Origin: CAYQSU01 sp964420325
GTDB taxonomy: Bacteria; Pseudomonadota; Alphaproteobacteria; Rhodospirillales; Defluviicoccaceae
NCBI GenBank assembly: GCA_964420325.1
Contig: CAYQSU010000004.1
Coordinates: forward strand, 1-64,000
Direction of reading: 5' to 3'
Length of the DNA stretch: 64,000 nucleotides
Part shown: piece after piece, positions 52,446 through 64,000 of the stretch
Position numbering within the stretch: the stretch's first letter is position 1
Layout of the letters: the number at the start of each line of letters is the position of its first letter
Translations under genes and position numbers: made by a program
Notes under the pieces: model-generated
What the model saw: only the letters and a program-made list of their open reading frames with translations
Told to the model about the DNA's origin: nothing
Databases searched by the model: none

Positions 52446-52856
52446 TCAGGCGATCGGTCTCGGAGGCGGGTGGTCGCCGAGGGCGCCGACGGAGGTTGGG
52501 AGGGGGACGGTCGAGTCGGGCAGGGCGCAACTGCGCCCGTGAGCCTCGGCGGAGGGAAGCGCCAGGACGGCGAGACAGCAGTGGGTGAAGCAGAGATCCG
52601 CCGTCGCGTCCGGCCGGTCCGATGCATCGACGACGGCGCAGCCCGCATCCTGGCCGTGCTGGGTCGCCGAGTCGGCGGCCGGCGAAGCCCCCAGTCCCGG
52701 CATCGAGCGGGTCTCGTGCGAAGGCTGGGAATCCGCCATCGGAGCCGCGGCCGGATGAGCCATCGGCGCCGAGATCGGCGCGAGCGCGAGACACACGGCG
52801 ACGAGAGGGCCAAGTCGCGACCGTGCGATGCGTAGTACGTTCATGCCGATGCGCAT
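52446..52856 (-). CDS. Small exported protein upstream of cusBA
   Basis: A 136-residue protein starts at ATG 52856 (alternative 52844). It has a signal peptide (LGPLVAVCLALAPISAPMAHPAAA), then a Met/His/Asp-containing middle with CAVVDASDRPDATADLCFTHCCLAV, whose cysteine and histidine pattern resembles small copper-locus proteins of the DUF2946/CopL kind, and a proline-rich end (GDHPPPRPIA). Metal binding is an inference from position, 81 bases before cusB on the same strand, and from the C/H residues. It is divergent from the hydrolase gene. Confidence 0.65.
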   Translation of the reverse strand: MRIGMNVLRIARSRLGPLVAVCLALAPISAPMAHPAAAPMADSQPSHETRSMPGLGASPAADSATQHGQDAGCAVVDASDRPDATADLCFTHCCLAVLALPSAEAHGRSCALPDSTVPLPTSVGALGDHPPPRPIA

Positions 52857-52974
52857 GGTATCGGTGCGGCCCTCGCAAAGCCATCCCGCGGCGGGATCAC
52901 AATCAGCGCGGGAATGGTGGACGGTATATATCACAGGAGGCCGTCGCCCGGCCATCACGAATGCGAGACGTGCG

Positions 52975-53748
52975 ATGAGCGTGCCGCTGGCTTTCCGCGC
53001 CTACGGAGAGGGACCTCCGGTGGTCGTCCTGCACGGCCTGTTCGGCTCGGCCCGCAACTGGCGCACCATCGCCCGCCGTCTGGCCGATCGCCGCCGCGTC
53101 TACGCCGTCGATCTGCGGAACCACGGCGCGTCGCCGTGGGCCGAGCCGATGACCTCTCCGGAGATGGTCGACGACCTCGCGGCGTTCCTCGATCGTCACC
53201 GCATCGACCGTCCCGTGCTGATCGGCCACAGCATGGGCGGCAAGACCGCGATGCTGTTCGCCCTCCTTCACGGCCGGATGGTCGACGCCGTGGTGGTCGT
53301 CGACATCGCGCCGGTCCGCTATTCCCATACCCATTTGCCGGCCGTCGAGGCGATGCGTCGGGTTGACCTGGCGACCGTCGCTTCGCGCGCCGAGGCCGAG
53401 CGCCGGCTCGCCCAGGCGATCCCCGACGCCGATCTCAGGTCGTTCTTGATGCAAAACCTGGTCGCGCGGGGCGGCGGCTACGCGTGGCGGGTCAACCTCG
53501 ATGCCATCGGCCGGCACATGGAGGAGCTCCTGGGCTTCCCCGCCATGGGCGACCTCCGGTTTCCCGGTCCGGCGCTGTTCGTCAGCGGTGAGCGCTCCGA
53601 GTACATCGATTCCCGCCATCACGAGCGGGTGCTGTCGTTCTTTCCGCGAGCCGAGTTCGCGGTCATCGCCGATGCCGGCCACCGGGTGCACGCCGAGCAG
53701 CCGGATCGCTTCGTCGACGCGGTCGGGCGCTTTCTCGCCGCCCTGTGA
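52975..53748 (+). CDS. Alpha/beta-fold hydrolase (YbfF-like esterase)
   Basis: A 257-residue enzyme has the oxyanion segment VVLHGLFGSARNWRTIARRLA near residue 16, the DLRNHGASPWAEPMT strand near residue 46, the nucleophile elbow GHSMGG (Ser about residue 85), and the catalytic His in DAGHRVHAEQP near residue 236. Length and motifs fit the YbfF/ABHD11 family of short-chain acyl or thioester hydrolases; the substrate is unknown. ATG 52975 lies 34 bases after a good AGGAGG, too far for direct use, so the exact start has some uncertainty. A TATATATCAC stretch upstream is a probable -10 region. Confidence 0.88.
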   Translation: MSVPLAFRAYGEGPPVVVLHGLFGSARNWRTIARRLADRRRVYAVDLRNHGASPWAEPMTSPEMVDDLAAFLDRHRIDRPVLIGHSMGGKTAMLFALLHGRMVDAVVVVDIAPVRYSHTHLPAVEAMRRVDLATVASRAEAERRLAQAIPDADLRSFLMQNLVARGGGYAWRVNLDAIGRHMEELLGFPAMGDLRFPGPALFVSGERSEYIDSRHHERVLSFFPRAEFAVIADAGHRVHAEQPDRFVDAVGRFLAAL

Positions 53749-53775
53749 GGTCCGCGAGCGCTCGGTCGCTTCGCC

Positions 53776-54753
53776 TCACGGCAGGCCGACCGCCGCGCGG
53801 GCCGACGGCGACAGGAGGACGGCGACGTAGGCCATGTAGGCGGCCACCAGGAGTCCCCCTTCCCAGCGTTCGATGCGCCAGCTGGTCATCGCGAAGATGA
53901 CGGCAAGCACGGTGACCGCGAGCATCAGCCACAGGTCGAAGCCGACGATCTGCTCCGGCACGGCGAGCGGCAGCACGAGTGCCGTCGCGCCGAGAATGCC
54001 GAGAAGATTGAAGATGTTGCTGCCGACGATGTTGCCGAAGGCGACGTCGGAGTGGCCGCGGATGCTGGCCACCGCGCTGATCACGAGTTCGGGCAGGGAG
54101 GTCCCCACCGCAACCAGCGTCAGCCCGATCACGGCCTCCGGAATGCCGGCCAGGCGCGCGATCGTGATCGCGCTGTCGACGAGGAGCCAGGCACCGCCGA
54201 CGAGACCGGTGAGACCGGCCGCTGCGGCGATGGCCGCGAGTCCCGGCTTGCGCTCCATGCCGTCGACGATCTCGGCCTGTTCGCGATGGACGCCGGCGGC
54301 GCCGTTGGTTTCCGTGGTATCGGTGCGATAGGTCCAGAACACGTAGCCGGCGAGGAGGGCGAGGAAGCCGGCCCCGCCCCACCGTCCGATGACGCCGGTC
54401 AGGCACACGGCCACCGTCAGCGCCGTGAAGCCGATGAGGAACGATCCGTCCCGAACGAAGGCGGTCCTTGTCGTGCGGATCGGCCGCAGGATCGCCGCCA
54501 GGCCGAGAATCAGCAGGACGTTGGCGATGTTGCTGCCGATCACGTTGCCGACGGCGACGTCGGGCGATCCGGCCAAGGCCGCGCCGAGGCTCGCCGTCAG
54601 CTCGGGCGTCGAGGTCCCGAAGCCGACCAGCGTGACCCCGATCAGGAAGGCCGAGACGCCGAACCGCTTGGCGATGGCCACCGCGCCGCGCACCAGGAGC
54701 TCGGCGCCGACGAACAGCAGGGCGAGACCGGCGATCAGGCCGACGACGGTCAT
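53776..54753 (-). CDS. Calcium/sodium antiporter (YrbG/CaxA family)
   Basis: A 325-residue integral membrane protein has ten hydrophobic helices arranged as two inverted halves, each with the family alpha repeat: VTLVGFGTSTPELTASLGAALAGSPDVAVGNVIGSNIANVL near residue 40 and LTLVAVGTSLPELVISAVASIRGHSDVAFGNIVGSNIFNLLG near residue 200. The paired GTS-PE and GN-IGSN motifs form the cation site of K+-dependent Na+/Ca2+ exchangers, and both are intact. It starts at ATG 54753 and converges with the hydrolase gene. Confidence 0.94.
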   Translation of the reverse strand: MTVVGLIAGLALLFVGAELLVRGAVAIAKRFGVSAFLIGVTLVGFGTSTPELTASLGAALAGSPDVAVGNVIGSNIANVLLILGLAAILRPIRTTRTAFVRDGSFLIGFTALTVAVCLTGVIGRWGGAGFLALLAGYVFWTYRTDTTETNGAAGVHREQAEIVDGMERKPGLAAIAAAAGLTGLVGGAWLLVDSAITIARLAGIPEAVIGLTLVAVGTSLPELVISAVASIRGHSDVAFGNIVGSNIFNLLGILGATALVLPLAVPEQIVGFDLWLMLAVTVLAVIFAMTSWRIERWEGGLLVAAYMAYVAVLLSPSARAAVGLP

Positions 54754-55103
54754 CGCGGCGCGGGCTGGACGTTGAGGATCACCCCGGGCTCCTCGGCCGA
54801 AGCAAGGACTCGCATGTGGGCGGCAAGCGCCAGGGGCACGCCCGCGGCGGCGAACTCTGCCACGAGCCCGTCGACGATGGCAAGGCCGCGGCGCCCGCCT
54901 CGAGGCCCGGGCGCCTCCGTCGTGCCTCTCCGTCACCCCCACCGCCGCGATCGATTCCCGGGGAGGGGCGGCGCACCGACCGTGGCCCATCCGCGGGCGG
55001 GCGGGAATCGCCAGTCGCTGCCGATCGTTAGAGACGGCTCGGCGGCGCCGTTGTCCGGTCGGGGCGCTCGCTCTACAGTCCCCGCGACTTGCGGGGGACG
55101 GCG
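54754..55103. other. 350-base gap before the SNF2 helicase; weak trace of a short minus-strand frame
   Basis: No gene is well supported here. One minus-strand frame ends CGATGA at 54752-54757, overlapping the antiporter ATG, and reads about 60 codons with plausible composition (AIVDGLVAEFAAAGVPLALA ... GVILNVQPAPR), but it has a stop not far upstream, no ATG and no family I recognise. It might be the 3' remnant of a lost gene. Otherwise the stretch shows only the divergent promoter space for the helicase. Confidence 0.3.
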
Positions 55104-58100
55104 ATGATCGAACGCATCTATACCCTCAACGATGTCCGCGACGCCTTCGACGACCGTACGTTCGCGCGGGGCTTCCAGTATCAGAGGCAGGCACGCGCCA
55201 CGGTCCTCGGCACGGCCGAGGACGGCCTGCGCATCTCCGGCCTGGTGCGGGGCTCGCGGCCGCAGCCCTACCACGTCGAGGTCGATGTGGCCGTCGGGCC
55301 CAAAGGCGTCGGGATCTCCGGCGTCTGCTCATGCCCGATGCGGTTCAACTGCAAGCACGCGGCCGCGCTGCTGTTGACGGTGGCGTCCTCGGGGAGCTAC
55401 CGCGCGCCGACGTCGCCGACCGGTCTCGCTTCGGATCTTTCCCGCTGGCTCAACGCTCTGGACGATGCCGCCAAGCGCGCAACCGAGGACTACCCAGCCG
55501 ACCTCCACCACCGCCTGTTCTACGTGCTGTCGCTGGAGCGGCCGCCCAACGGGCCATCGCAGCTCCGCGTGCAGCCCTGCTCGGTGCGCCTCCGCAAGGA
55601 CGGAACATTGGGCGGGCAGGTCACCCCGTACGTTCCGGGTAACGTGCTTTCGGCCAATCCGGCCAAGCATCTGCGCCCCAGCGATCACGACATCCTGCGC
55701 CGGCTGGCGCATGCCAAGACCGCTTCCTGGGGACCAAGCGGTCAGGCGTTGTCGGGTGCCGACGGGCGCGAGATCCTGGAAGCGGTGGTGAACACCGGCC
55801 GCTGCCGCTGGGCGGGCGTCGAGGGCCCGGTCCTGTCGCGGGGCGAGCCGCGGCCGGCGAGGCCCTGTTGGACGCTGGGGCCGGACGGCATGCAGCGCTT
55901 CGGCTTCGAGGCCGACAGCATCGACGCCGTGCTCCCCGTCTCCCCGCCGTGGTACGCCGATCTCGGCAGCGGCGCCTGCGGACCGCTGGAGACCGGCATG
56001 CCGGCCAGGATCGCCCAGGCGTTCATGGCCGCGCCGGCGGTACCTCCGGCTCAGGTCGAGCAGGTCCGCAAGGAGCTCGGCCGCCGCTTTCCCGAGCGCC
56101 CGGATCTTCTGGTCTCGGAACCGCCGCCGGTGGAGCGGGTCGCCACGGCTCCGCGTCCCCACCTGCGCCTGTTCGCGACGCGGCTGGAACGGCCCTTCTA
56201 CTGGTACGTCGGTGACAGGGAGGCGAATCCCCTGGTGGCGATGGCGAGGCTCTCCTTCGATTACGACGGCGTGCGCGTCGGCCCCGAGGAGCGGCGCGGC
56301 GAGCCGACCTACGTCAGGGACGGCCGCCTGCTGAGCGTCGTTCGCGACCCGGCGGCCGAGTCGGCCGCGGCCTACAGGCTCGGCAACCTGGGATTCGGCC
56401 CGGCCACTGCGCTCGACATCAGCTACCGCGTTCCCGAGACCAACCGGCAGGACTGGGCGTTTCCTCCCGGCGATGCGCCCGAGACACTGCTCGACCTCGG
56501 CTTTCGCCGCCTTCCCGAGCTGCGCGCCGCGGGGTGGACGGTCGAGATCGACGACGACTGGCCGTACCGGGTCTGCGAGGTGGGCGAGGAGTGGACGGCG
56601 GAAGTCCGCGACGGCACCGGCATCGACTGGTTCGAGCTCGACCTCGGCGCGATCGTCGACGGTCGCCGGGTCAACCTGTTGCCGGCCTTGCTCGAGATTC
56701 TCCGCCGGCTGCCGGCGGACACCCGCCCGGACGCCCTCGACGCCGCGCTCGGCAAGGGCAACGGCAGCGTCCACGTGTTCGTGCCGCTCGACGACGGCCG
56801 CCATCTGCCGCTGCCCCGCGAACGCCTGCGGCCGATTCTGGCGGCGCTGCTCGAGCTGTTCCGGACCGATGCCGTCGGCGGCGACGGTGCCCTTCGCCTG
56901 CCGGCGTTGCGCGCCGCCGACCTCGCCCTGTTCGAACAGGCGACGGCGAACGGGGTCGGGGTCCGCTGGCAGGGCGGCGAGCAGCTGAGGGAGCTCGGGC
57001 GCCGGCTGAAATCGTTCGACCGCATCGCCGAGGCGCCGGTGCCGGCGGGCCTCGACTGCGCGCTCCGCTCGTATCAGCGGGACGGGCTCAGCTGGCTGCA
57101 GTTCCTGCGGGAGTACGGCCTCAACGGCATCCTCGCCGACGACATGGGCCTCGGCAAGACGGTGCAGACCCTGGCCCATCTGCTCCTCGAGAAGGACAGC
57201 GGCCGGCTGGACCGGCCGAGCCTGGTGGTGGCGCCGACCAGCGTGGTCGCCAACTGGGCCGCCGAGGCCGAGCGCCTTGCGCCTTCGCTCCGCGTGCTGG
57301 TCCTGCACGGCGCCGAGCGCAAGGCCCGGTTCGCCGCCATCGCCGGGCACGATCTGGTGCTCACCTCGTACCCGCTCCTCCTGCGCGACCACAAGGTCCT
57401 CGCCGCCGAGGAGTTCCATCTCCTCGTCTTCGACGAAGCCCAGACCATCAAGAACCCGCAGGCGTCGATGACCCGGATCGCCGTCGGCCTCTGCGCGCGC
57501 CATCGCCTGTGTCTCACCGGCACGCCGCTCGAGAATCACCTGGGCGAGCTGTGGTCCCTGATGCACGTCCTCAATCCCGGCCTCCTCGGCGACCGCACCC
57601 AGTTCACCAGGCTGTTTCGCACGCCGATCGAGAAGCGGGGCGACACCGCCCGCCGCGACATGCTGGTCCGCCGGGTCAAGCCCTTCATCCTCCGCCGCAC
57701 CAAGAAAGAGGTCGAGCGCGAGCTGCCGGCGAAGACCGAGATCGTCGAGCACGTCGAGCTCGAGGACCGCCAGCGCGACCTCTACGAGAGCATCCGGCTC
57801 GCCGTGCATGATCGGGTGCGCGAGGAGGTCGCCCGCAAGGGGCTGGCGCGCAGCCACATCGTCATCCTGGACGCGCTCCTGAAGCTGCGCCAGGTGTGCT
57901 GCGATCCGCGCCTGGTCAAGCTCAGGCGTGCGACTGGACAGACCGGTTCGGCCAAGTTCGAGCGGCTGATGGAGATGATCCCCGAGCTGCTTGCCGAGGG
58001 GCGCCGCATCCTCCTGTTCTCGCAGTTCGTCGGCATGCTCGACCTGATCGAGGCCGAGCTGAGGCGGCTCGAGGTGCCGTTCGTGCGCCTGACCGGCGAG

Positions 58101-58466
58101 ACCCGCGACCGCCGGACACCGATCCGCCGGTTCCAGGAGGGCAAGGTTCCGGTGTTCCTGATCAGCCTGAAGGCCGGCGGCTTCGGCCTCAATCTCACCG
58201 CCGCCGACACCGTCATCCACTACGATCCGTGGTGGAACCCGGCGGTCGAGGCGCAGGCCACCGACCGCGCGCACCGCATCGGCCAGCTGAAGCCGGTGTT
58301 CGTCTACAAGCTGATCACCGTCGGCACCGTCGAGGAGAAGATCGTCGCCCTGCAGGGCCGCAAGCGCGAGCTGGCCGAGGCGGTGTTCGCCGGCACCGCG
58401 GCCGCGGCCAGCCACATCACCGAGGCCGATCTCGCCGACCTGTTCGCGCCGCTCGGCCCGGCCTGA
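55104..58466 (+). CDS. SWIM zinc-finger SNF2-family helicase
   Basis: The 1120-residue protein has a SWIM zinc finger near the N-terminus (GVCSCPMRFNCKHAAALLL, about residues 75-93, CxCx(n)CxH pattern) and a long middle region resembling the bacterial SNF2-associated domain. The ATPase occupies about residues 660-1110: motif I ILADDMGLGKTVQTLAH, motif II LLVFDEAQTIKN, motif III LCLTGTPLENHLGELWSLMHVLNPGLL, motif V SLKAGGFGLNLTAADTVIHYDPWWNPAVEAQATDRAHRIGQ. Such Swi2/Snf2 translocases move on DNA or displace proteins; the bacterial role is poorly known. The start ATG 55104, after GGGGGACGG, is preferred to 55089. Confidence 0.93.
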   Translation: MIERIYTLNDVRDAFDDRTFARGFQYQRQARATVLGTAEDGLRISGLVRGSRPQPYHVEVDVAVGPKGVGISGVCSCPMRFNCKHAAALLLTVASSGSYRAPTSPTGLASDLSRWLNALDDAAKRATEDYPADLHHRLFYVLSLERPPNGPSQLRVQPCSVRLRKDGTLGGQVTPYVPGNVLSANPAKHLRPSDHDILRRLAHAKTASWGPSGQALSGADGREILEAVVNTGRCRWAGVEGPVLSRGEPRPARPCWTLGPDGMQRFGFEADSIDAVLPVSPPWYADLGSGACGPLETGMPARIAQAFMAAPAVPPAQVEQVRKELGRRFPERPDLLVSEPPPVERVATAPRPHLRLFATRLERPFYWYVGDREANPLVAMARLSFDYDGVRVGPEERRGEPTYVRDGRLLSVVRDPAAESAAAYRLGNLGFGPATALDISYRVPETNRQDWAFPPGDAPETLLDLGFRRLPELRAAGWTVEIDDDWPYRVCEVGEEWTAEVRDGTGIDWFELDLGAIVDGRRVNLLPALLEILRRLPADTRPDALDAALGKGNGSVHVFVPLDDGRHLPLPRERLRPILAALLELFRTDAVGGDGALRLPALRAADLALFEQATANGVGVRWQGGEQLRELGRRLKSFDRIAEAPVPAGLDCALRSYQRDGLSWLQFLREYGLNGILADDMGLGKTVQTLAHLLLEKDSGRLDRPSLVVAPTSVVANWAAEAERLAPSLRVLVLHGAERKARFAAIAGHDLVLTSYPLLLRDHKVLAAEEFHLLVFDEAQTIKNPQASMTRIAVGLCARHRLCLTGTPLENHLGELWSLMHVLNPGLLGDRTQFTRLFRTPIEKRGDTARRDMLVRRVKPFILRRTKKEVERELPAKTEIVEHVELEDRQRDLYESIRLAVHDRVREEVARKGLARSHIVILDALLKLRQVCCDPRLVKLRRATGQTGSAKFERLMEMIPELLAEGRRILLFSQFVGMLDLIEAELRRLEVPFVRLTGETRDRRTPIRRFQEGKVPVFLISLKAGGFGLNLTAADTVIHYDPWWNPAVEAQATDRAHRIGQLKPVFVYKLITVGTVEEKIVALQGRKRELAEAVFAGTAAAASHITEADLADLFAPLGPA

Positions 58467-58492
58467 CCGCGGCCCGACGGCCCGCCGGCGCC

Positions 58493-59989
<1,497 letters not shown>

Positions 59990-60126
59990 TCCTCGTCGTC
60001 TCCCCCGTGACGCCTCCTTGACGCCCGCCGCCTGGCCTGCACAATCTCGCCCTCGGCCGAGAGATAGTGCGTGCGGCACCCGGAATAAACGGAAATCCCT
60101 CGCGGCGGGGAAGGAGAACCCTTGGC

Positions 60127-61470
60127 ATGGCCGGCATGGTGAGCAGCGCGCCGTTCGCGGCGACGCCCAACGATCTCGAGAGCCATTGGATGCCGTTCAC
60201 GGCGAACCGCCAGTTCAAGGCGCATCCGCGGCTTCTGGTGTCCGCCGCCGGCGTGCATTACCGTTCCCACGACGGACGGAGCATCCTCGACGGCACCGCC
60301 GGACTCTGGTGCTGCAATGCCGGGCACTGCCACCCGAAGATCGTCGAGGCGGTGCAGACGCAGGTGGCGGTCCTCGACTACGCGCCGCCCTTCCAGATGG
60401 GCCATCCGCTCTCGTTCCGGCTCGCCTCCCGTCTCGCCCCGCTGTTTCCCAACCGGCTCGACCATGTGTTCTTCACCAACTCGGGGTCGGAATCCGCCGA
60501 CACCGCGCTCAAGATCGCGCTCGCCTACCACCGGGTGCGCGGCGAGGCCTCGCGCACCCGGCTGATCGGCCGCGCGCGCGCGTACCACGGCGTCGGCTTC
60601 GGCGGCATCTCGGTCGGCGGCATCGCCCCCAACCGCAAGATGTTCGGTCCCGGGCTTCCCGGCTGCGATCACCTCCCGCACACCCACGATCTCGCGAAGA
60701 ACGCGTTTTCGCGGGGAGAGCCGGCATGGGGCGCCCATCTCGCCGACGAGCTGGAGGCGCTGGTCGCGCTGCACGACGCCTCGACCATCGCCGCCGTCAT
60801 CGTCGAGCCGGTGGCCGGCTCGACCGGCGTGCTGGTGCCCCCCAAGGGCTACCTCCAGCGGCTCCGCGAGATCTGCACGCGCCACGGCATCCTCCTGATC
60901 TTCGACGAGGTGATCACCGGCTTCGGGCGCCTCGGCGCGCCGTTCGCCGTCGACCGCTTCGGCGTCGAGCCGGACATCGTCACCCTTGCCAAGGGCCTCA
61001 CCAGCGGCGTTGTGCCGATGGGCGCGGTGGTCGTCGACAAGACGATCTACGACGCCTTCATGCAGGGGCCGGAGCACGTCGTCGAGTTCTTCCACGGCTA
61101 CACCTATTCCGGCCACCCGCTGGCCTGCAGCGCCGCCCTCGCCGCCCTCGACGTCTACCGCGAGGAGGACCTGTTCCGCCGCGCGGGCGAGCTCGCGCCC
61201 GCCTGGGAGCATGGCGTCCACTCGCTCAAGGGTCTGCCCCACGTCATCGATCTCAGGAACCTGGGCCTCGTCGCCGGCATCGAGCTCGAGCCGATCCCCG
61301 GCAGCCCGACGAAGCGGGCGCTCGACGTCTTCCTCAAGTGCTACGAGCGGGGGCTGCTCATCCGGACGACCGGCGACATCATCGCGCTGTCGCCGCCGCT
61401 CGTCGTCGACCGGAGCCACATCGACGAGATCTTCGGCACGCTCGCCATGGTCCTGCGCGTGCTCGACTGA
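60127..61470 (+). CDS. Omega-amino acid--pyruvate aminotransferase (beta-alanine type)
   Basis: A 447-residue class III PLP aminotransferase has the N-terminal HWMPFTANRQFKAHPRLLV signature of beta-alanine:pyruvate transaminases, the FTNSGSESADTALKIALAYHR cofactor segment near residue 118, AYHGVGFGGISVGGI near residue 153, the aspartate in LIFDEVITGFGRLG near residue 260, and the Schiff-base lysine in TLAKGLTSGVVPMG near residue 288. It moves the amino group of beta-alanine (or another omega-amine) to pyruvate, giving malonate semialdehyde and L-alanine. The downstream alanine dehydrogenase would recycle the alanine. ATG 60127 was chosen; ATG 60136 is possible. Confidence 0.93.
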   Translation: MAGMVSSAPFAATPNDLESHWMPFTANRQFKAHPRLLVSAAGVHYRSHDGRSILDGTAGLWCCNAGHCHPKIVEAVQTQVAVLDYAPPFQMGHPLSFRLASRLAPLFPNRLDHVFFTNSGSESADTALKIALAYHRVRGEASRTRLIGRARAYHGVGFGGISVGGIAPNRKMFGPGLPGCDHLPHTHDLAKNAFSRGEPAWGAHLADELEALVALHDASTIAAVIVEPVAGSTGVLVPPKGYLQRLREICTRHGILLIFDEVITGFGRLGAPFAVDRFGVEPDIVTLAKGLTSGVVPMGAVVVDKTIYDAFMQGPEHVVEFFHGYTYSGHPLACSAALAALDVYREEDLFRRAGELAPAWEHGVHSLKGLPHVIDLRNLGLVAGIELEPIPGSPTKRALDVFLKCYERGLLIRTTGDIIALSPPLVVDRSHIDEIFGTLAMVLRVLD

Positions 61471-61529
61471 CGCGCCGTTGAAACCCATCTAGAGATGAAC
61501 CGGTTCGACACCAGGCGGTGGAGGTCACC

Positions 61530-62648
<1,119 letters not shown>

Positions 62649-62681
62649 GGGCTCCGGATCCCCGCCGGCCGGCGGCTGCCC

Positions 62682-63944
62682 ATGAAAGTCGCCGTCCTCG
62701 GCGCCGGGGTCATCGGCGTCGCCACCGCCTACCATCTCGCCCGCGCCGGCCACGCGGTGACGGTCGTCGACCGCCAGCCGGGGCCGGCGCTGGAGACCAG
62801 CCTCGCCAACGGCGGCCAGATCTCGGCCAACCATGCGACGCCGTGGGCGACGCCGTCGGCGCCATGGAAGGCGCTCAAGTGGCTGGGACGGAGGGACGCG
62901 CCGCTGCTGGTTCACCTGCGCGCCGATCCGGCGCTGGCCGCCTGGCTCGTGCGCTTCCTCGCCAACTGCACCCGCGGCCGGCTCGCCCGCAACACCGAGC
63001 GCGCGCTCAGGCTCGCCCTCTACAGCCGTGCCGAGCTCGTCCGGCTCCGGGCCGAGACCGGGCTTGCCTACGACCATCTCAGCCGCGGCATCCTCCACAT
63101 CTTCCGCAGCCGCCGGGACTATGACGAGGCGCTGCCGCAGGTCGAGCTGATGGCCCGCCACGGCTGCGTCCGCGAGGTCGTCGATGCCGACGGCTGCGTC
63201 GCCATCGAGCCGGCGCTGGCGCGAGCGCGCGACCGGCTGGTCGGCGGCATCTTCAGTCCCGGCGACGAGACCGGCGACGCGCACGCGTTCACGAGCGCGC
63301 TGGCGGCCATCGCCGCCGGCCTCGGCGTCGGGTTCCGCTACGGGACCTCCGTCCGCCGCCTCGACGTCGCCAACGGGCGCCTCGCCGGCATCGACACCGA
63401 CACCGGGATGATCATGGCCGACGCCTGCGTCGTCGCCCTCGGCAGCTACTCGCCGCGGGTTCTCAAGACGGCGGGCCTCGGGCTTCCCGTCTATCCGGCC
63501 AAGGGCTACTCGGTGACGATCCCGGTCGCGGATGCGGGCGAGGCGCCCTCGGTCGGCCTCATCGACGACGAGCACAAGATGGTCTACAGCCGGCTCGGCG
63601 GCCGCCTCAGGATTGCCGGCACCGCCGAGTTCGCCGGCTACGATGCGGCGGTCGACACCCGCCGCGCAAGGTCGCTTCTGGCGAAGGCGATCGAGCTGTT
63701 CCCCCGCGCCGGCGATCCGGCCCAAGCGACGTTGTGGGCCGGGCTCCGGCCGTCGACGCCGGACGGCGTGCCGCTGATCGGGCCGACCCCGATCGAAGGC
63801 CTCTGCCTCAACACCGGCCATGGCACCCTCGGCTGGACCATGGCCTGCGGGTCGGGGCGGGTCGTCGCCGATCTCGTCTCCGGGCGGACGCCGGAGATCG
63901 CCCTCGACGGTCTCGGCCTCGACCGCTTCCGCCGCTGGCCATGA
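62682..63944 (+). CDS. dadA: D-amino acid dehydrogenase
   Basis: A 420-residue FAD oxidoreductase of the DadA type has a Rossmann start VAVLGAGVIGVATAYHLARAGHAVTVVDRQ, the LANGGQISANHATPWATP segment near residue 45, ILHIFRSRRDYDEALPQ near residue 145, the FAD-binding VVALGSYSPRVLKTAG near residue 250, YPAKGYSVTIP near residue 272, and the C-terminal LNTGHGTLGWTMACGSGRVVADLV. It deaminates D-alanine and other D-amino acids to 2-oxo acids and feeds electrons to quinone. It lies 33 bases after ald and overlaps the next gene as ATGA, so ald-dadA and the following gene form one operon. Confidence 0.94.
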   Translation: MKVAVLGAGVIGVATAYHLARAGHAVTVVDRQPGPALETSLANGGQISANHATPWATPSAPWKALKWLGRRDAPLLVHLRADPALAAWLVRFLANCTRGRLARNTERALRLALYSRAELVRLRAETGLAYDHLSRGILHIFRSRRDYDEALPQVELMARHGCVREVVDADGCVAIEPALARARDRLVGGIFSPGDETGDAHAFTSALAAIAAGLGVGFRYGTSVRRLDVANGRLAGIDTDTGMIMADACVVALGSYSPRVLKTAGLGLPVYPAKGYSVTIPVADAGEAPSVGLIDDEHKMVYSRLGGRLRIAGTAEFAGYDAAVDTRRARSLLAKAIELFPRAGDPAQATLWAGLRPSTPDGVPLIGPTPIEGLCLNTGHGTLGWTMACGSGRVVADLVSGRTPEIALDGLGLDRFRRWP

Positions 63945-64000
63945 AGTACCTGGTGCTGCGCGCGCCCGAGGGCGAGGTGCCGGTGCTGTTCCCCCGCACC
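63941..64000 (+). CDS. Start of an unidentified gene, cut by the window end
   Basis: ATG 63941 overlaps the dadA stop (ATGA) and opens a frame beginning MKYLVLRAPEGEVPVLFPRT, which runs to the end of the window. Twenty residues are too few for a family call. Position suggests co-translation with dadA in the alanine catabolic operon. Confidence 0.6.
   Translation, partial: MKYLVLRAPEGEVPVLFPRT

Overview
The window looks like a chromosomal segment of a high-GC (by eye roughly two thirds GC) alphaproteobacterium, probably close to the Rhodospirillales. The best evidence is the block aroA-cmk-rpsA-sppA-ihfB-lapA-trpF-trpB-trpA-accD-folC, a typical alphaproteobacterial gene order, together with the acidic FYDLN-type protein, a COQ10-like protein and the 4-hydroxybenzoyl-CoA reductase type. 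I see no phage, transposon, integrase or CRISPR array. No species can be named from sequence alone.

1-12.2 kb is housekeeping: a tRNA-Ala(GGC) cut by the window edge, an acidic zinc-ribbon protein, then aroA/cmk, ribosomal protein S1, a membrane peptidase, IHF-beta, a LapA-domain protein, the end of tryptophan synthesis (trpF, trpB, trpA), an accD homologue, folC and, convergent, thioredoxin. Two oddities stand out. The accD product has lost the paired glycines of its carboxyltransferase motifs. folC has no usable ATG, GTG or TTG and seems to start at a CTG overlapping the accD stop. 12.4-18.8 kb holds a LysM surface protein, a membrane AAA+ ATPase of ExeA type, a lone TAXI-TRAP binding protein, and psd-pssA for phosphatidylethanolamine synthesis.

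18.8-23.9 kb is an RND efflux operon (pump and adaptor) behind a PadR repressor and a striking AT-rich inverted repeat that is its likely operator. 24-26.9 kb carries a ketopantoate reductase-like protein, a nitrilase, a Crp/Fnr regulator and a DUF2892 membrane protein, closed by a strong hairpin. 27-29.6 kb is a phage-shock (Psp) system: pspA-pspB-pspC from a recognisable sigma-54 promoter, with the activator gene pspF divergent. 29.6-32.2 kb has two methylthioadenosine salvage genes (mtnP, mtnA) and a COQ10-like protein.

32.2-44.8 kb centres on acyl-CoA chemistry: an SDR plus acyl-CoA synthetase pair, the three subunits of a molybdenum 4-hydroxybenzoyl-CoA reductase, a MarR regulator with matching operators before its own gene and before the reductase operon, a second acyl-CoA synthetase and a propionyl-CoA synthetase. 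Between 34.85 and 35.05 kb, where no gene is supported, lies a perfect CRP-type palindrome correctly spaced from a -10 box, followed by a structured stretch ending in an intrinsic terminator. This is the best candidate here for an undescribed element, a regulated small RNA.

45-54.8 kb contains a FecR/DUF4114 protein, a ribosome hibernation factor fused to a cold-shock domain, a CusBA-type Cu/Ag efflux operon with a CusF-like tail on the adaptor, a small exported protein, an alpha/beta hydrolase and a Ca2+/Na+ antiporter. 55.1-58.5 kb is a SWIM-SNF2 helicase. 58.5-64 kb is an alanine/beta-alanine catabolic cluster: semialdehyde dehydrogenase, omega-aminotransferase, alanine dehydrogenase, D-amino acid dehydrogenase, and a further gene cut by the window end.
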